NCBI GenBank assembly: GCA_030737835.1
Contig: CM060850.1
Coordinates: 20,118,216-20,182,215 of the forward strand
Source of the DNA: Acorus gramineus
Lineage: Eukaryota > Streptophyta > Magnoliopsida > Acorales > Acoraceae
Direction of reading: 5' to 3'
DNA: 64,000 nucleotides
Shown: in pieces, positions 34,496 to 46,296 of the stretch
Layout: the number at the start of each line of letters is the position of its first letter
Position numbering within the stretch: position 1 is the first letter of the stretch
Notes under the pieces: model-generated
Databases searched by the model: none
Told to the model about the DNA's origin: nothing
Seen by the model: only the letters and a program-made list of their open reading frames with translations
Position numbers and translations under genes: made by a program

Positions 34496-35564
34496 ATGGG
34501 GCTTCTTTGCACCCTAATATGCTAGATATTTTCATGCTAGGCTTGTATAGCTCGTATATTGTGTAGAACCCCCTTTTTTACCATATACTTGCCTATGTAT
34601 ATTCATGTGTGAATTATTATGTATGCATGCGCCCTTCATGTATGGGCATGTGTGATGTGGGTTTTCATGAATGTATAGAATAAGCATGCCTTAGGTAGTC
34701 CCTATGAGTAATACTACCATATTAGTTGGAGTATTCAGCATGATTAAGTCTGGGTTAATAACGAGCACATGCCTCATATTCCCTTACGATAAGACTCGAG
34801 GGCGTGGTGTAGTTGTTGTACCCATGCTAATGGGGCAAAGCTATGACAAACTTCAAGAGATGATGAGCTCTCTCTCTCACCCTCTCCCTTTGTACGAACT
34901 GAGTAAGTAGATGCGATTTCCTACTCGACTCAGGGTCGTTTGGAATATTGTCATGCACCTGTTAGTGTGCGAGATCGCACTTGACCCTTCTCTTTTAAGT
35001 TGGTGATATCCAACGCATTTTAGGGTATACCTTGTATGCTTATATGCTTGTATGAGGTATGCTTATATGCTTGCACGCTTGTATGCATATTATTTAGCCA
35101 TGCATGATATGTATGTTGTATATGTATATTATTTATGCTTTCTATCCATGTTAGCAAGTACTTCATTAGTTCATGTACATAACTAAGATATAATTCTCCT
35201 GTAATATATATGCGCATGTTAAAACTAATTAGGCCTATCTAAAATAGGCGTGGGTACGACCCGCTGTCGGGATGTACCTCATTAGTTAGAGCGCGAGCGA
35301 TGTAATCGACCTTGCATCCGTGTGATGCACTTGAATGGAATTCAGGAGAATTCATTTGTTGTATCGGTTTTGTTAAACCGGTGGCTATGGCATTAAGTTA
35401 GACCAACCCGTACAAGGCGCATATATGAACCACCTGCTGGGTTATATGCCTTGGGCTTATTTCTGCGTGAGAGCAGAGGTAACTTCTCGCGTTCCTGCAA
35501 CACACCCGTGTGGGAGTACAAAGGTATTCGATATCATCGATATGTGATTATCAAGCGTAGTTGA

Positions 35565-38500
35565 TGTCACGCCCCAAGGTGGTCGTCCCCAAGACGTGGC
35601 AATAAGGAAATATCAGCTATCAAGTACAAGAGGTCAACAATGACTTCAACAAATAATGCACAAGCTGGCAAAGCAATGATAACTGATAACTCAACTGAAA
35701 AGGTGAAAGCATAAAATATCAACAATGTCTGTAAACCAAAAACATTATTACAAACTCGAATACACAATTACTGTCTTGTGAGAGCCAAGTTTAGTCCAAA
35801 TAAAATACAACCTGTGCCACATGCAAGATTTACAATACATAACATGACTCTAGGACTGCTGACAGCCTCGCACTCGCCACCCGTTGAAGAACGCTCTACG
35901 CCCATAAGACCACGCCACAGGGAAGCTCAAGCTCCACGCCCAACACTGCCCCTAAAAGAAACAGTGTGTGAAGGGTGAGCTACAAGCTCAGTGAGTGGGC
36001 TGGAAACCAATCACCAATACAACAGTTCAATACTAAAACAATTTCCTTTCAAGGAAAAACATGGGTGGAAACCGAATGGATAACAAGGTCACGCGGCGAC
36101 GCGACCAACCTCGCCCTCACCTTCACTCCCAGAGGAAGACTATTGGGACTTTTGAGGAGAGACCATACCGTTTGTCGAAGAGACGTGGAATTACTGGTCT
36201 ACACAACTCTACTGGATCACCAACCTCACCCTCACTCCCGGAGGGAGACTCTTGGGACTTTTGGGGAGAGACCATACCGTTGGTTGAAGAGACCCGGAAT
36301 GACTGGTCTACGCAACACTACTCGATCATCTACATCGAGATAACTGCCCAACGATGTCTCTGAACATCGATACGAGACCGGACCAAACAGCTATGGGAAC
36401 GGACGAACAATAAATGGGTCACGTGGTGACGTGTCTTCACCTCATCCTCACCCTCACCCTTTAGAGGTGACATAGGACTTTTGGAGAGATTAGACTCCTC
36501 TACACCCTTGGTCCACCGGTAGCCCTTTCCCCGGGTAGCCTCTACCTGGTATACTCCCACGATCAGTACGCTTTCGAATGCATCGGTGGTACCTACGGAT
36601 GGGAGCCCTCTGTCAGGACAGTTTTTCCAATGACGAAAAGTTCCTACATCGGATCCAACGAAGGGGAGAACGATTTCACGCTCGCAATATCATTCGTTAG
36701 CCCTCTCCCGGGTAGCCTCTACCTGGTACACTCCCACGATCAGTACGCTTCCGAACGCATCGGTGGTACCTACGGATGGGAGCCCTCTGTCAGGACAGCT
36801 ACAACCCGGGCCGCTTCAACACGGACGACATTGGGATTAAACACTCCATGTTCACAAAGCGAACCCAAATGGAAAAACAATTACTCTCGATAATCACATA
36901 TCGAGATATCGAATACCATTGTACTCCCACACGGTTGCGTCGCTCGGACACAAGGGGGTTGCCTCTGCTCTCACGCAGAAATAATCCCAAGGCACATAAC
37001 CCAACAGGCGGTTCATATACACGCCTAGCACGGGTAGGCCTAGCTTAATGCCACAACTACCGGCTTAACAAAACCGATAAGATAATGAATTCTCTTGAAT
37101 TCTGAACGAATGCATCACTCTGATGCATGGGGGCGATTACATCGCTAACGCTCTAATTAATAAGGTACAACCCGACAACGGGTCATAGCTACGCCTATTT
37201 CAGATAGGCATAATTAGTTTTAACATGCGCATATATATCCGGAAGAATTATATCTTAGTTATGTACATGAACTACATGCACGATAACCTATCAAATAATT
37301 ATAGGGATACTCCCTAACATGGATTTACATCATAATAAATCATACAACATGCATACATGGCCTAACTTAAGCATGCGTTGGATATCGCCAACTTAAAAGG
37401 GAAGGGTCAAGCGCGATCTCGCGCACTAACAGGTGAATGCTAATATTCCAAACGAACCCGAGTCGAGTAGGAAATCGCCTCTACTTACTCAGTTCGTGCA
37501 GAGGGAGAGGGTGAGAGAGATCATCATCTCATGAAGTTGGTCATAGCTTTGCCCCATTAGCATGGGCGCAACAACTACACCACGCCCTCGAGTCTTATCG
37601 CAAGGGAATATTAGGCAGGTGCCCGTTATTAACCGAGACTTAATCATGTTGGATATTCCAATTAATATGGTGGGAGTAGTATTACAATACTACCTAAGGC
37701 ATGCCATATTCCATACATCCGTACACATTACAGAAATACATGCCCATGCTTAGAGGGGCGCATGCGATACAATCATTCACACATGGAAACAATACATGCC
37801 ATATAAGCGAAGCATGCAAGATATCTAACATATTATAGATTAAGCATGGCCATACTACTTGTGTATGCCCCATCGATGCGTGACGCACGACTACGCGCGT
37901 CGAGCGCATCTCGAGAGGGGGGGATTGGATCAAACCACTCACCAAAACCCGGGACCTCACGCATCCCATCCGACGAGATCTGCAAGGTAAGGGAATCAAA
38001 TTTGGTGAGTAACATCACATTATAACACTTAGAAATTACTAGAAATGCCAAAGACTTAGACATGCACGCATACGGGCTCGCACACATGCGAGCACGCGCC
38101 TACATGCGCATGCCCGAGTGCCCAAGCACCTACCCGACCCCTGGGCAGCGCCGCGCATGCCCCAACACGCGCACGCACGCGCACACGCGCACTGGCACCC
38201 TACCGCATGCCCAGGCGTGCCCAGACAACCTGCCCCGCGCGCGCCCTCGCTCACTCGCGCGCACGACCCGCGTGCGCTGCCAGCGTCCGCGCGAACCTGC
38301 GTGCTCGCTCGCGCGCACGCGCACGCGCCCGCCTACGCATGTCAGCGCCCCTCTGCGCTTGCACGTGCGCGGACAGACCCGCGTGCACGCCCAGCACTCT
38401 TTTAACCCCTTTTAACCCCTCCCCCACACTCCTCACTCACCCTAAACCAACTACCTAGCATGCATGACTTCCCAACAACCCCTAAAGCCATGAAAAACCA

Positions 38501-39285
38501 AAGAAAAGAAGGGCAAGAGCTCACCTAGGGAGGGGGAATGAAAGGGGGAGATTCGGGGGCCCTCGATGCACCCGTGACAACCTCAACCACCACTACCACC
38601 ACCACCACCTCCACAGCCCTCCTCGGCCTTCTTTGGCTGAAAAACAGGGGGGGGGGGGAAGACATGAGAGGGAGCTTGAGAGAGGAGAAACCACAATAAC
38701 AACAACACATGCACAAAACTCACCTTATTGTGCTTCCTTCTTCTCCTTCATTTGATTCTTCCTCCTCCTTCTCCACACACAAAGAGGGGAAAAAAAAAGA
38801 GACCAAGAGAGGGAGAGAAGATGTTCCATGAAATGGGAGAGAGGGGGAGAGAGAGAGAGAGGGCAAAAATGTCATTTTCATGCCCAAATAGTGTTTTGGG
38901 GTGACCATAAGGGGGTGGTGAGGTTAGGGTTAGGTTCACCCTTACTCAACCACAAATTTTGCTTTATTGGGAAGCCTGCGGAGAAGCACCACACACTCGA
39001 AAATATCTCACCCACCGAAACCCAGTAACAGCCAAACCCGGATGCGATTCAGAACTGCATATTTTTCAAAACGTTACCGGAATTCGATGAAATTTTTATG
39101 GGTAGTACTAAACAGTACCAGGACCCATAATATGCAGTTAGATTTCAAATTAGAGTACTCAAACTCCTGCAGGTAGCTAAAAGAAAAAAATTTAGCGACT
39201 CCGATCGAAAAAAGAAAAAGGCCCTGAATGACCCAAATGTGACCAAGGCTTAACCGAAATGGTTCCAAATGACACAGGCATAACA
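35565..39285 (-). mobile_element. Solo LTR E, nested in LTR D
   Basis: It begins TGTCACGCCCCAAGG and ends CAGGCATAACA. On the minus strand it retains most leader signals: AAGGTGAGTTTTG donor near 38725, TTTTTCAG acceptor near 38640, TAGGTGAGCTC donor near 38525, CTTGCAG acceptor and 37-nt microexon near 37983-37945, GTGAGTGG donor and hairpin 37874-37912. The flanks GTTGA and TTAAC do not form a duplication; about 0.75 kb of host LTR D is missing at the site. Confidence 0.8.
37874..37912 (-). other. Conserved LTR hairpin (LTR E copy)
   Basis: Minus-strand 5' arm GATGCGC-TC-GACGCGCG, loop TAGT, 3' arm CGTGCGTCACGCATC. The upper stem is intact, with one lower-stem mismatch. Confidence 0.6.
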
Positions 39286-39760
39286 TTAACATTGAACTGT
39301 TATAATGGTGATTGGTTTCCAGCCACTCACTGAGCTTGTAGCTCACCCCTCGCATACTGTTTCTTTTTCATGGGCAGTGTTGGGCGTGGAGCTAAAGCTT
39401 CCCTGTGGCGTGGTCTTATGTGCGTGGAACGTTCTGTCTGGCAGGTGGCAAGTGCGAGGCTGTCAGCAGTCCTAGAGTCATTTTATGTATTCTAAATCGT
39501 GCATGTGGCACAGGTTGTATTTTATTTTGACTAGACTCGGCTGTCACGGGACATTGATTGTGTATTCAAGTCTGTAATGATATTTTTGGTTTACAGACTT
39601 TTTGATATTTTTATGCTTCCGCTTTTTAGTTGAGTTATCAGTTATCATTGCTTTGCCAACTTGTGTGTTATTTATTGGAGTCATTGTTGACCTCTTGTAC
39701 TTGATAGCTGATACTTTATATATTGCCGCGTCTCGGTGACGACCACCCTGGGGCGTGACA

Positions 39761-41065
39761 ATGCCTTGGGCTTATTTTTGGTGCGAGAGTCGAGGTAACT
39801 CCTTGCGTCAGAGCAACGCATCTCTGTGGGAGTTCATATGTTTTCAATAGCATCGGTAGGCGATTATCGAGAGTAGTTGTTTTCCATTGGGTTCGCTTTG
39901 CGAAGATGGAGTGTTTCCTCCCAATATCGTTCGTGTTGAAGCGGCCCGGGTTGTAGCTGTCTTGACAGAGGGCCCCCATCTGTTGGTACTATCGATGCAT
40001 GTGGCAAGATGTGCTGATCATGGGGTTAGACCAGGTAGAGGCTACCCGGGAGAGGGCTAACGAATGATATTGCATGTGTGGAATCGTTCTCTCCTTCGTC
40101 GAATCTATGTCAATGCTGCCCAGCGTTCTAGCTGTCCTGATAGAGGGCCCCCACCTATAGGTACTATCGATGCATGTGGTAAGATGTATTGATCATGGGG
40201 GTATACCAGGTAGAGGCTACTCAGGAGAGGGTTACCGGATGATGAAGGGTGTAGAGCAAGCAGTTTTATCCCAAAAGTCACTAGGATCACCCTTGCGGGG
40301 GCGAGGGTGAGGGTAAGTTGAGTCACGTCGTCACGTAACTCTTATACCCATCGAGTATACTCTAGGTATTATACTCCTAACACGTGAGGTATCGAAGTAT
40401 ATCTCTACCTCGTAGCGGATGAACTCGTTGTATTTGTTATCCAGTAACACCATGTGTTATGGTTAACAGTTGTTCCTCCCCGAGTGTCCCAAAAGCCTCC
40501 CTTTGGGAGTGAGGGCGAGGTCAGGTTGGTCACGCCGCCACGTGACCTTGTTATCCATTGGGTTCCCACCCATGTTTTCCTTGAAAGGAAATTGCCTTAG
40601 TATTAAATTGTTGTTATGGTGCTTGGTTTCTTGCCACTCATTGAGCTTGTAGCTCACCCCTCTCGTACTGTTTCTTCTACAGGGGCGGTGTTGAGCGTGG
40701 AGCTGGAGCTTCCCTGTGGCGTGGTCTTGCGTGCGTGGGAGCGTCCCGTCTAGCGAATGGCGAGTTTGAGGTTGTCAGCAGTCCTAGAGTCTTGTATTTG
40801 TAATAGTGAGTGTTGCACTTGTTGTATTTTATTTGGACTAGACTTGGCTCTCACAGGACAGTGATTGTGTATTCGAGTCTGTAATAATGTTTTTGGTTTA
40901 TAGACATTGTTGATATTTTTATGCTTCCGCTTTTCAGTTAGCTATCACTTATATTTGCCTTGCCACCTTGTGTGTTGTTGTTGGAGTGCTTGTTGACCTC
41001 AGGTATTGATAGCTGATATTATATATATTGCCACGTCTAAGGGACAGCCGCCCTGGGGAGTGACA
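39761..41065 (+). repeat. 3' LTR of element C, second part
   Basis: It resumes with the duplicated ATGCC and CTTGGGCTTATTTTTGG, exactly where 33201 stopped. It carries two ~180 bp units and the late acceptor TTTCTTCTACAG near 40681, and ends GGGGAGTGACA. Confidence 0.9.
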
Positions 41066-41866
41066 ACGCCTAGCACAAGTAGGCACGAATAGTCTAACAT
41101 GCGCAATTATAATAAGAGAATTCTATCGCAGTTATATACATGGTCCACATGCACGATAACATAGAATTAACTGTAGGGGTTCTCCCTAACATGCATAAAT
41201 CATAAAGAATATATATATATATATATACATGCAATCATACATACCAGGCATGGCCTAAATAATATGCATACAAGAATACAAGCATACAAGATATACCCTA
41301 ACATGCGTTGGATATCACCAACTTAAAAGGGAATGATCAAGCGCGATCTTGCGCACTAACAGGTGCATGCCAAAATCCCCAAACGAACTTGAGTCAAGTA
41401 GAAACTACATCTACTTACTCAGTACGCAAGGAGAGACGGCGAGATAGAGATGAAGTCTCATCATCTCAAGAAGGTCATAGCTTTGCCAAACAAGATGGGC
41501 GCAACTACTACACCACGCGCTCAAGTCTTATTATCAGGGAATACTAAGTATGCACCCGGTTATTAACCCAGGCTTAATCCTGCTAGATATTACTAATCTA
41601 GGGGGGTAGTATTACAAGACTACCTAAGACATGCCATATTCTATACATCCATATAATGCAAGGAGACACGTGCCCATACAAGCAGGGCGCACGCAAACAT
41701 GGTTATTCACATATGAATACAATACATATGCAAGTATATGGTAGAATAGGGGGTTCTACGCAATATACGAGATATACAGGCCTAGCATGCAAGATATCTA
41801 GCATAATATGGGTTAGACATGACCATACTACTCATCTCAACAAGTAGTATAGTTAGGGTGCCCCAC

Positions 41867-41904
41867 GGATGCGTGACGCACGACTACGTGCATCTAACGC
41901 TTCC
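41867..41904 (-). other. Conserved LTR hairpin (LTR A copy)
   Basis: Minus-strand arms contain GATGCACG and CGTGCGTC around a TAGT loop; the lower stem is GGAAGCG.../CGCATCC with mismatches, so the structure is partly eroded. Confidence 0.5.
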
Positions 41905-42927
41905 CGAAGGGTTTGATCAAACCACTCACCTAACAACCCATTCATCGCGAGTTCCACCAACGAAAGCTGTAAAACACAACCAATGATTCACAATTAAAAT
42001 ATGGAATCTCTTGACACACATATAAGCATACTTCATGAAGACCCTAACTCCAGATAGTTTCCACAACATGCATAACAACTTCTTGACACACAATTAAGCA
42101 AAATTGGTATGTCTGCTGCAACCAGCCCTACTATTTGTTCCCCACAACACCAAATATACATCCAAAAATTAGGAAATAAATCATACACATTCTATGATAT
42201 GTTGGGATCATAATCCATGAAGACATCATAACCTAAGTTTGCCTCTACAAGCCCGAAATATAATCTTTTCGGAAACTAGACAGTTCCCACGTGAATTTAG
42301 ACAGTCCATACAAAACAAGTTATAACTTACAACACACATATCATATTGACACCAAATTTCATATATAGCATCTAGACACATAGATCATATTACATGAGAC
42401 ACAAGCCTCAAAATATGCCTCTAGGTACCCGATTCACAAGGATCTTCACAAGACAGAAATTTGCCTTACTACAACACAAAGCCACCACCATTCATGCATA
42501 AACACAAACACCTCATGTGCAGCAATTACACATAATAATAATACTCCTCCAACGGCACCCACATGCATACCCTCTACAACATCCTAGTAAGCATAAAAGA
42601 AGGGGAAGAAGATTACCAAGAGAGAGGGAGGAGAAGGGAAGGTGTTGGGGCTCACAATGACACCACACACACACCACTACCACTCCACCACCATCTCCTT
42701 TGCTTCTCTTCTTAATGGATGAATTAAAATGGGTGGGAAAAACAGGGGATCCATGAGGGGGAGCTAGAGGAGGAAGGGAAAGAAGGGGTAACAACACAAG
42801 CATACACACAAACTCACCTAAACTTGCACTTGCACTTCCTCTTCTTCTACTCCTTCATCCACTCCTTCTCCATCAAACACACACAAAAAGAGATGGAAAA
42901 AGTGCTGGTCGGATGGGTTTTGGGAGG

Positions 42928-42929
42928 GT

Positions 42930-42961
<32 letters not shown>
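42928..42961. repeat. (GA)n microsatellite in LTR A
   Basis: About 17 GA repeats, at the same LTR position as the CT/GA-rich tracts at 2572, 17552 and 51042. Confidence 0.9.
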
Positions 42962-42966
<5 letters not shown>

Positions 42967-43581
42967 TCTCACTTGGGGGGCATTAAATAGCCAAAAGTGG
43001 GGGTTCAAAGGACCAAATCGTCCCTGACAAAAAATTCTAGACATGCTTCATTAGAAGAGCCATAACTTCCACAATATAGCTCCAATTTGCATAATTCAAA
43101 ATCCTTTGGAAATCCAAAAAGATTATCGACAACTTTCATGTTTATGCTCAAATCAAATAACCCCTCTAGATATTCCAAAATGTGACCTAAACATTGAACA
43201 GGGCTGCTGCCAAGATTTTCTCATCCCCAGGGAATAATTGGAAAAATACCCATAACTTTTGCTACATGAATCCAGTTGATCTAATTCTACTTTTGTATGA
43301 ATGCTAACTCAAAATTGAATATCTCATGATAAAATCATATTTAAACTACTCCATCTTGGGCATTAACAAAATTAAATCCAAATATCAATAAAAACTGCAT
43401 AACTTCTAAAAAAATGAGAAAATGCAACAAAAATTTACAGGTAGGCCAATGCCAGTACCAGGAGAACAATTATGCAGTCAGATTTTCAATCAGAGTACCC
43501 CAACTCCCGCAAGTAGCTAAAAGCCAAAATTCCAGCGACTCCAATCGAAAAAATAAGGCTCCAAATGACACAAGCATAACA

Positions 43582-44523
43582 CGATCAATTTATTTTCTTG
43601 CTTTTGAAGCAAAAGCAAGTGGTGATCAGAATTGAGTCCTAGTGAACAGTCGAGCAACCTTGGACTACCTCTCGAACGGAGATTCGATACGCCGTGTGCG
43701 GATCGGAACCAAGTTCTAGAGAACCGGATTAGGACCTCCATCATCAAAAATCCACATCGACACTCATGACGAAGTAGTATCTCTGGGAGCTCCTCAGACA
43801 CCACGCGAATCGATAAAAGAACATTACCTCATGGATCCTAAGGCCGTAACCCCGCGTCTCATTCAGATAAAGGGCGGCAGCCAGAACTCGAAACATGTTT
43901 GGGTGTACTTGCATCGGCGCCAGCCCGAAGAAGGAGAGAAGTGGGGATGAAGGGGTGAAGCGGGAACTGAACGGTTGTCAAGTGATAGATGGAAAAATAG
44001 GCTTCCCATGCGAGAAGTCCGGCTCCATCGCGGACATGCGGCTCGGCCGCCACCAACTTCACCGTGATCCCCCGCGGTAACGAGAGCCTTCTCTGCACCA
44101 TTTCGACCGAACGACAAATAGATCGGGGAAAGGTCAGAGACAAGAGGCGAAGGCACGACGATGATGGCAACTCTATCCTCTCAAGATGATTTATAGGTTG
44201 CAGATTCGCCTCTTCATCTTCGCCGCACCATTCCTCGAACCGAAGCGACCATTTATGACGGGGCCATAATCTTGGTCCCTCATAAACCGTGAGATGCCCT
44301 TCTCGAAACGATGTCCCATCGGTTCAGTCTACCTTACACCTTGCGTCTCTACCCAGGTTCTCCTCGAAGCAAGGCGAGCCGCTGAATCAAAAGGGATACG
44401 CCCCCACCCCGAGACGAATCATTTCGATGTGACATAGGTTGCAACCCGATACTTGGCACCTCGTACAAAATTTTTCCCACTCGAGAGGAAGAGCTCCCAG
44501 TCAAATAGGAAAAGGGGGGCATC
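43582..44523 (+). repeat. Unclassified retroelement-like interior ending in a polypurine tract
   Basis: This continues the DNA interrupted by solo LTR A. It is GC-richer than its surroundings, has only fortuitous short frames, and ends in AATAGGAAAAGGGGGGCATC (44504-44523), a good polypurine tract just before a TG start. No RT or integrase motif was seen. Confidence 0.4.
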
Positions 44524-45170
44524 TGTGGGCGCCAAATTTTTAGGCTACCCAAAGCGGGCCAGGTGGTGGGTCCCATCGGATCCAGCTTGGCAAAACCATG
44601 GCCCATCCAGCTCGAGCCTGAACAAACTCGATCCGAAGGCCCATACCCGACCGACTACAGCAGACCAAGTCAATACTTATCCACTCACATATTGCCTTGA
44701 TCTTCCTAGATATATTGCATTAACTATAATTATCATCATTCAAATTCAATCAGTGCTAGTGTATATCACCAAATCAAGTTATCATTGATTGTGTCCACAA
44801 AAGCCCAACTAAATATGGGTATACATGTCAACTTATAATTGACCAAATCCTATGAGTATGTGTATTGTCCCCTCACTAATGACTAACAAATTCTCATCCG
44901 TCATGGAAAGGGATCGATCAGAAACCCTAATACCATCCGAAATCCTCTATAAATAGGGGGCAACAACACACAGAGAAGGTAGGCACAATTTCTTTTTACA
45001 AAAACTGTCTTTCGGCCACATTGACTGACTTGAGCGTCGAAGAGTTTTTTGCAGGTCCCCACCTCCCTGTGTTCACAGCGTTCAAGGAGTGCATACCAGG
45101 CGGAAGACGACGGAACCAGGCAGAGGAGAACTGAAGTGGTCAGATCCGCTTGCCCGAACCCGGTAAGCCA
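44524..45170 (+). repeat. Probable LTR of a second gypsy-like family
   Basis: It starts TGTGGGCGCC directly after the polypurine tract and has TATAAATA at 44948-44955 followed by GGGGGCAACAACACACAG, resembling an LTR promoter and transcript start. The 3' boundary is a guess (AACCCGGTAAGCCA). Not related to the Tekay LTRs. Confidence 0.45.
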
Positions 45171-46287
45171 AATTCCTGCCCCTCCACCTTTACCTTTCAT
45201 TTGAATGTTTTTCATATATAAGATTCTTTAATAGTTGTGCCTAATTACATTAATTTGAGTTGGAACATCTCTCTCTGCTAAAGTGTTCATGGTTGGGACA
45301 TCTCTTGCTCCAAAACCTAAATATCATTCGAATTCAAGACCATCTGATCTATATAAGACTTGAATTTCTTCTTTGCATTGCTCCATGTAAAAAGAACTTG
45401 CTTATTTGGTATGTAAAGCATAATGGTTATATCTTGATAAGTTGAAATATATTTTTGATAATTATATATGAGTATAATTTATAATTTATTTTTACTTATC
45501 AATTCTATTATATAAATATATTCAAATATGATTAACATAAAAAACAATATCCCTATATAACTATTTTATTTATGGATAAGGTATCAATGAACTAGACAGA
45601 GGGAAAGATAGATGAGGAAAAGGGTGCACCTAATCAAGATTTGATAATACATGAACATGTAGTTTACCCATAACTTATGGTAATAGTTGAAAATCTTACA
45701 CAAGTTATTTTCACAGTCATTTTTATAGGCCAAATATATTTTGAATTTTTTAAGTATACATTTGTCTAAAAAAGTAAATTTTTACAAAATAAAATAAAAT
45801 ATATGTTTGAATGAATTGAATGAATACGTTATTATATTAGTATACTAACATAGTAGAATATGTACCACATTACATATGTGACATCCAGGTGTATGATTGT
45901 AGACATTTATTTTTTCTGATTTTTTGATGCGGATGAAATGCAAAATGCCCGATCATTGACTTTTTCCAACAAAAAAGTTATAATAAAAATCAAATAAAGA
46001 CATAATAAAACTTAAAAAATGTAAAATATGGGAATTCTTTTAAAAGGAGTAGGTTCATTGCCGCTGTTATGAAAAAGTATATTCTATATGAAAAACACCA
46101 AAAAGTATGTATTTAATTTATTGAAACAAATATTTTATTTTTTACGAAGTATATATTTAATTAATTAGACAAGTATAATTAAAAATATGTGCTGCACTTA
46201 AAAATGACTATAAAAATGATTAAATATAACATTTTACTTTAATGATTCAATCTAAAAAAAATTAAACGGTTTGCCTTGAGACCTTAA
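45171..46287. other. AT-rich intergenic DNA, no gene seen
   Basis: Composition is strongly AT-biased with short frames only. No splice-consistent coding potential or clear repeat boundaries were recognised. Confidence 0.6.
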
Positions 46288-46296
46288 TTAATTTGT

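Larger units (their letters stand above)
33202..39760 (+). mobile_element. LTR D (solo-type), nested in the C 3' LTR
   Basis: It starts TGTTATGTATGTGTCATTTT and ends GGGGCGTGACA, with a perfect 5 bp target duplication ATGCC on both sides. It is itself split by LTR E: left part 33202-35564, right part 39286-39760. Compared with LTR1, about 0.75 kb of D is absent at the E insertion point. It holds a CG-rich block (34050-34310) and the hairpin at 34458-34495. The microexon acceptor is mutated (TTGTAT instead of TTGCAG). Confidence 0.85.
24069..41065 (+). mobile_element. Non-autonomous chromovirus-derived element C
   Basis: 5' LTR 24069-28222, primer-binding site 28228-28239, interior 28223-31034, polypurine tract 31022-31034, and 3' LTR 31035-33201 plus 39761-41065 (split by LTR D). 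The interior is only about 2.8 kb, against 4.9 kb in the Tekay element, and contains no intact frame. It sits in LTR A, whose sequence resumes at 41066; the flanks CCCAC and ACGCC share only AC, so the duplication is not clean. The LTRs differ by one ~180 bp internal repeat unit and by a MITE in the 5' copy. Confidence 0.85.
19694..43581 (-). mobile_element. Solo LTR A (old host of nested insertions)
   Basis: Ends are TGTCACTCCCC at the left and CAAGCATAACA at the right. They are flanked by CGATT (19689-19693) and CGATC (43582-43586), a 5 bp target duplication with one change. Its own sequence is 19694-19846, 23613-24068 and 41066-43581; the rest is inserted elements B and C. No interior or second LTR remains, so it is a solo LTR left by LTR-LTR recombination. 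The leader signals are present on the minus strand (GTGAGTTTG donor near 42815, TTTACAG acceptor and 37-nt microexon near 41970-41935). The hairpin is at 41867-41904. Confidence 0.8.

Noticed and set aside
24064-41070. 5 bp target duplication for element C
   Set aside because: CCCAC and ACGCC share only AC; the boundary is supported by LTR ends and host resumption, not by a duplication.
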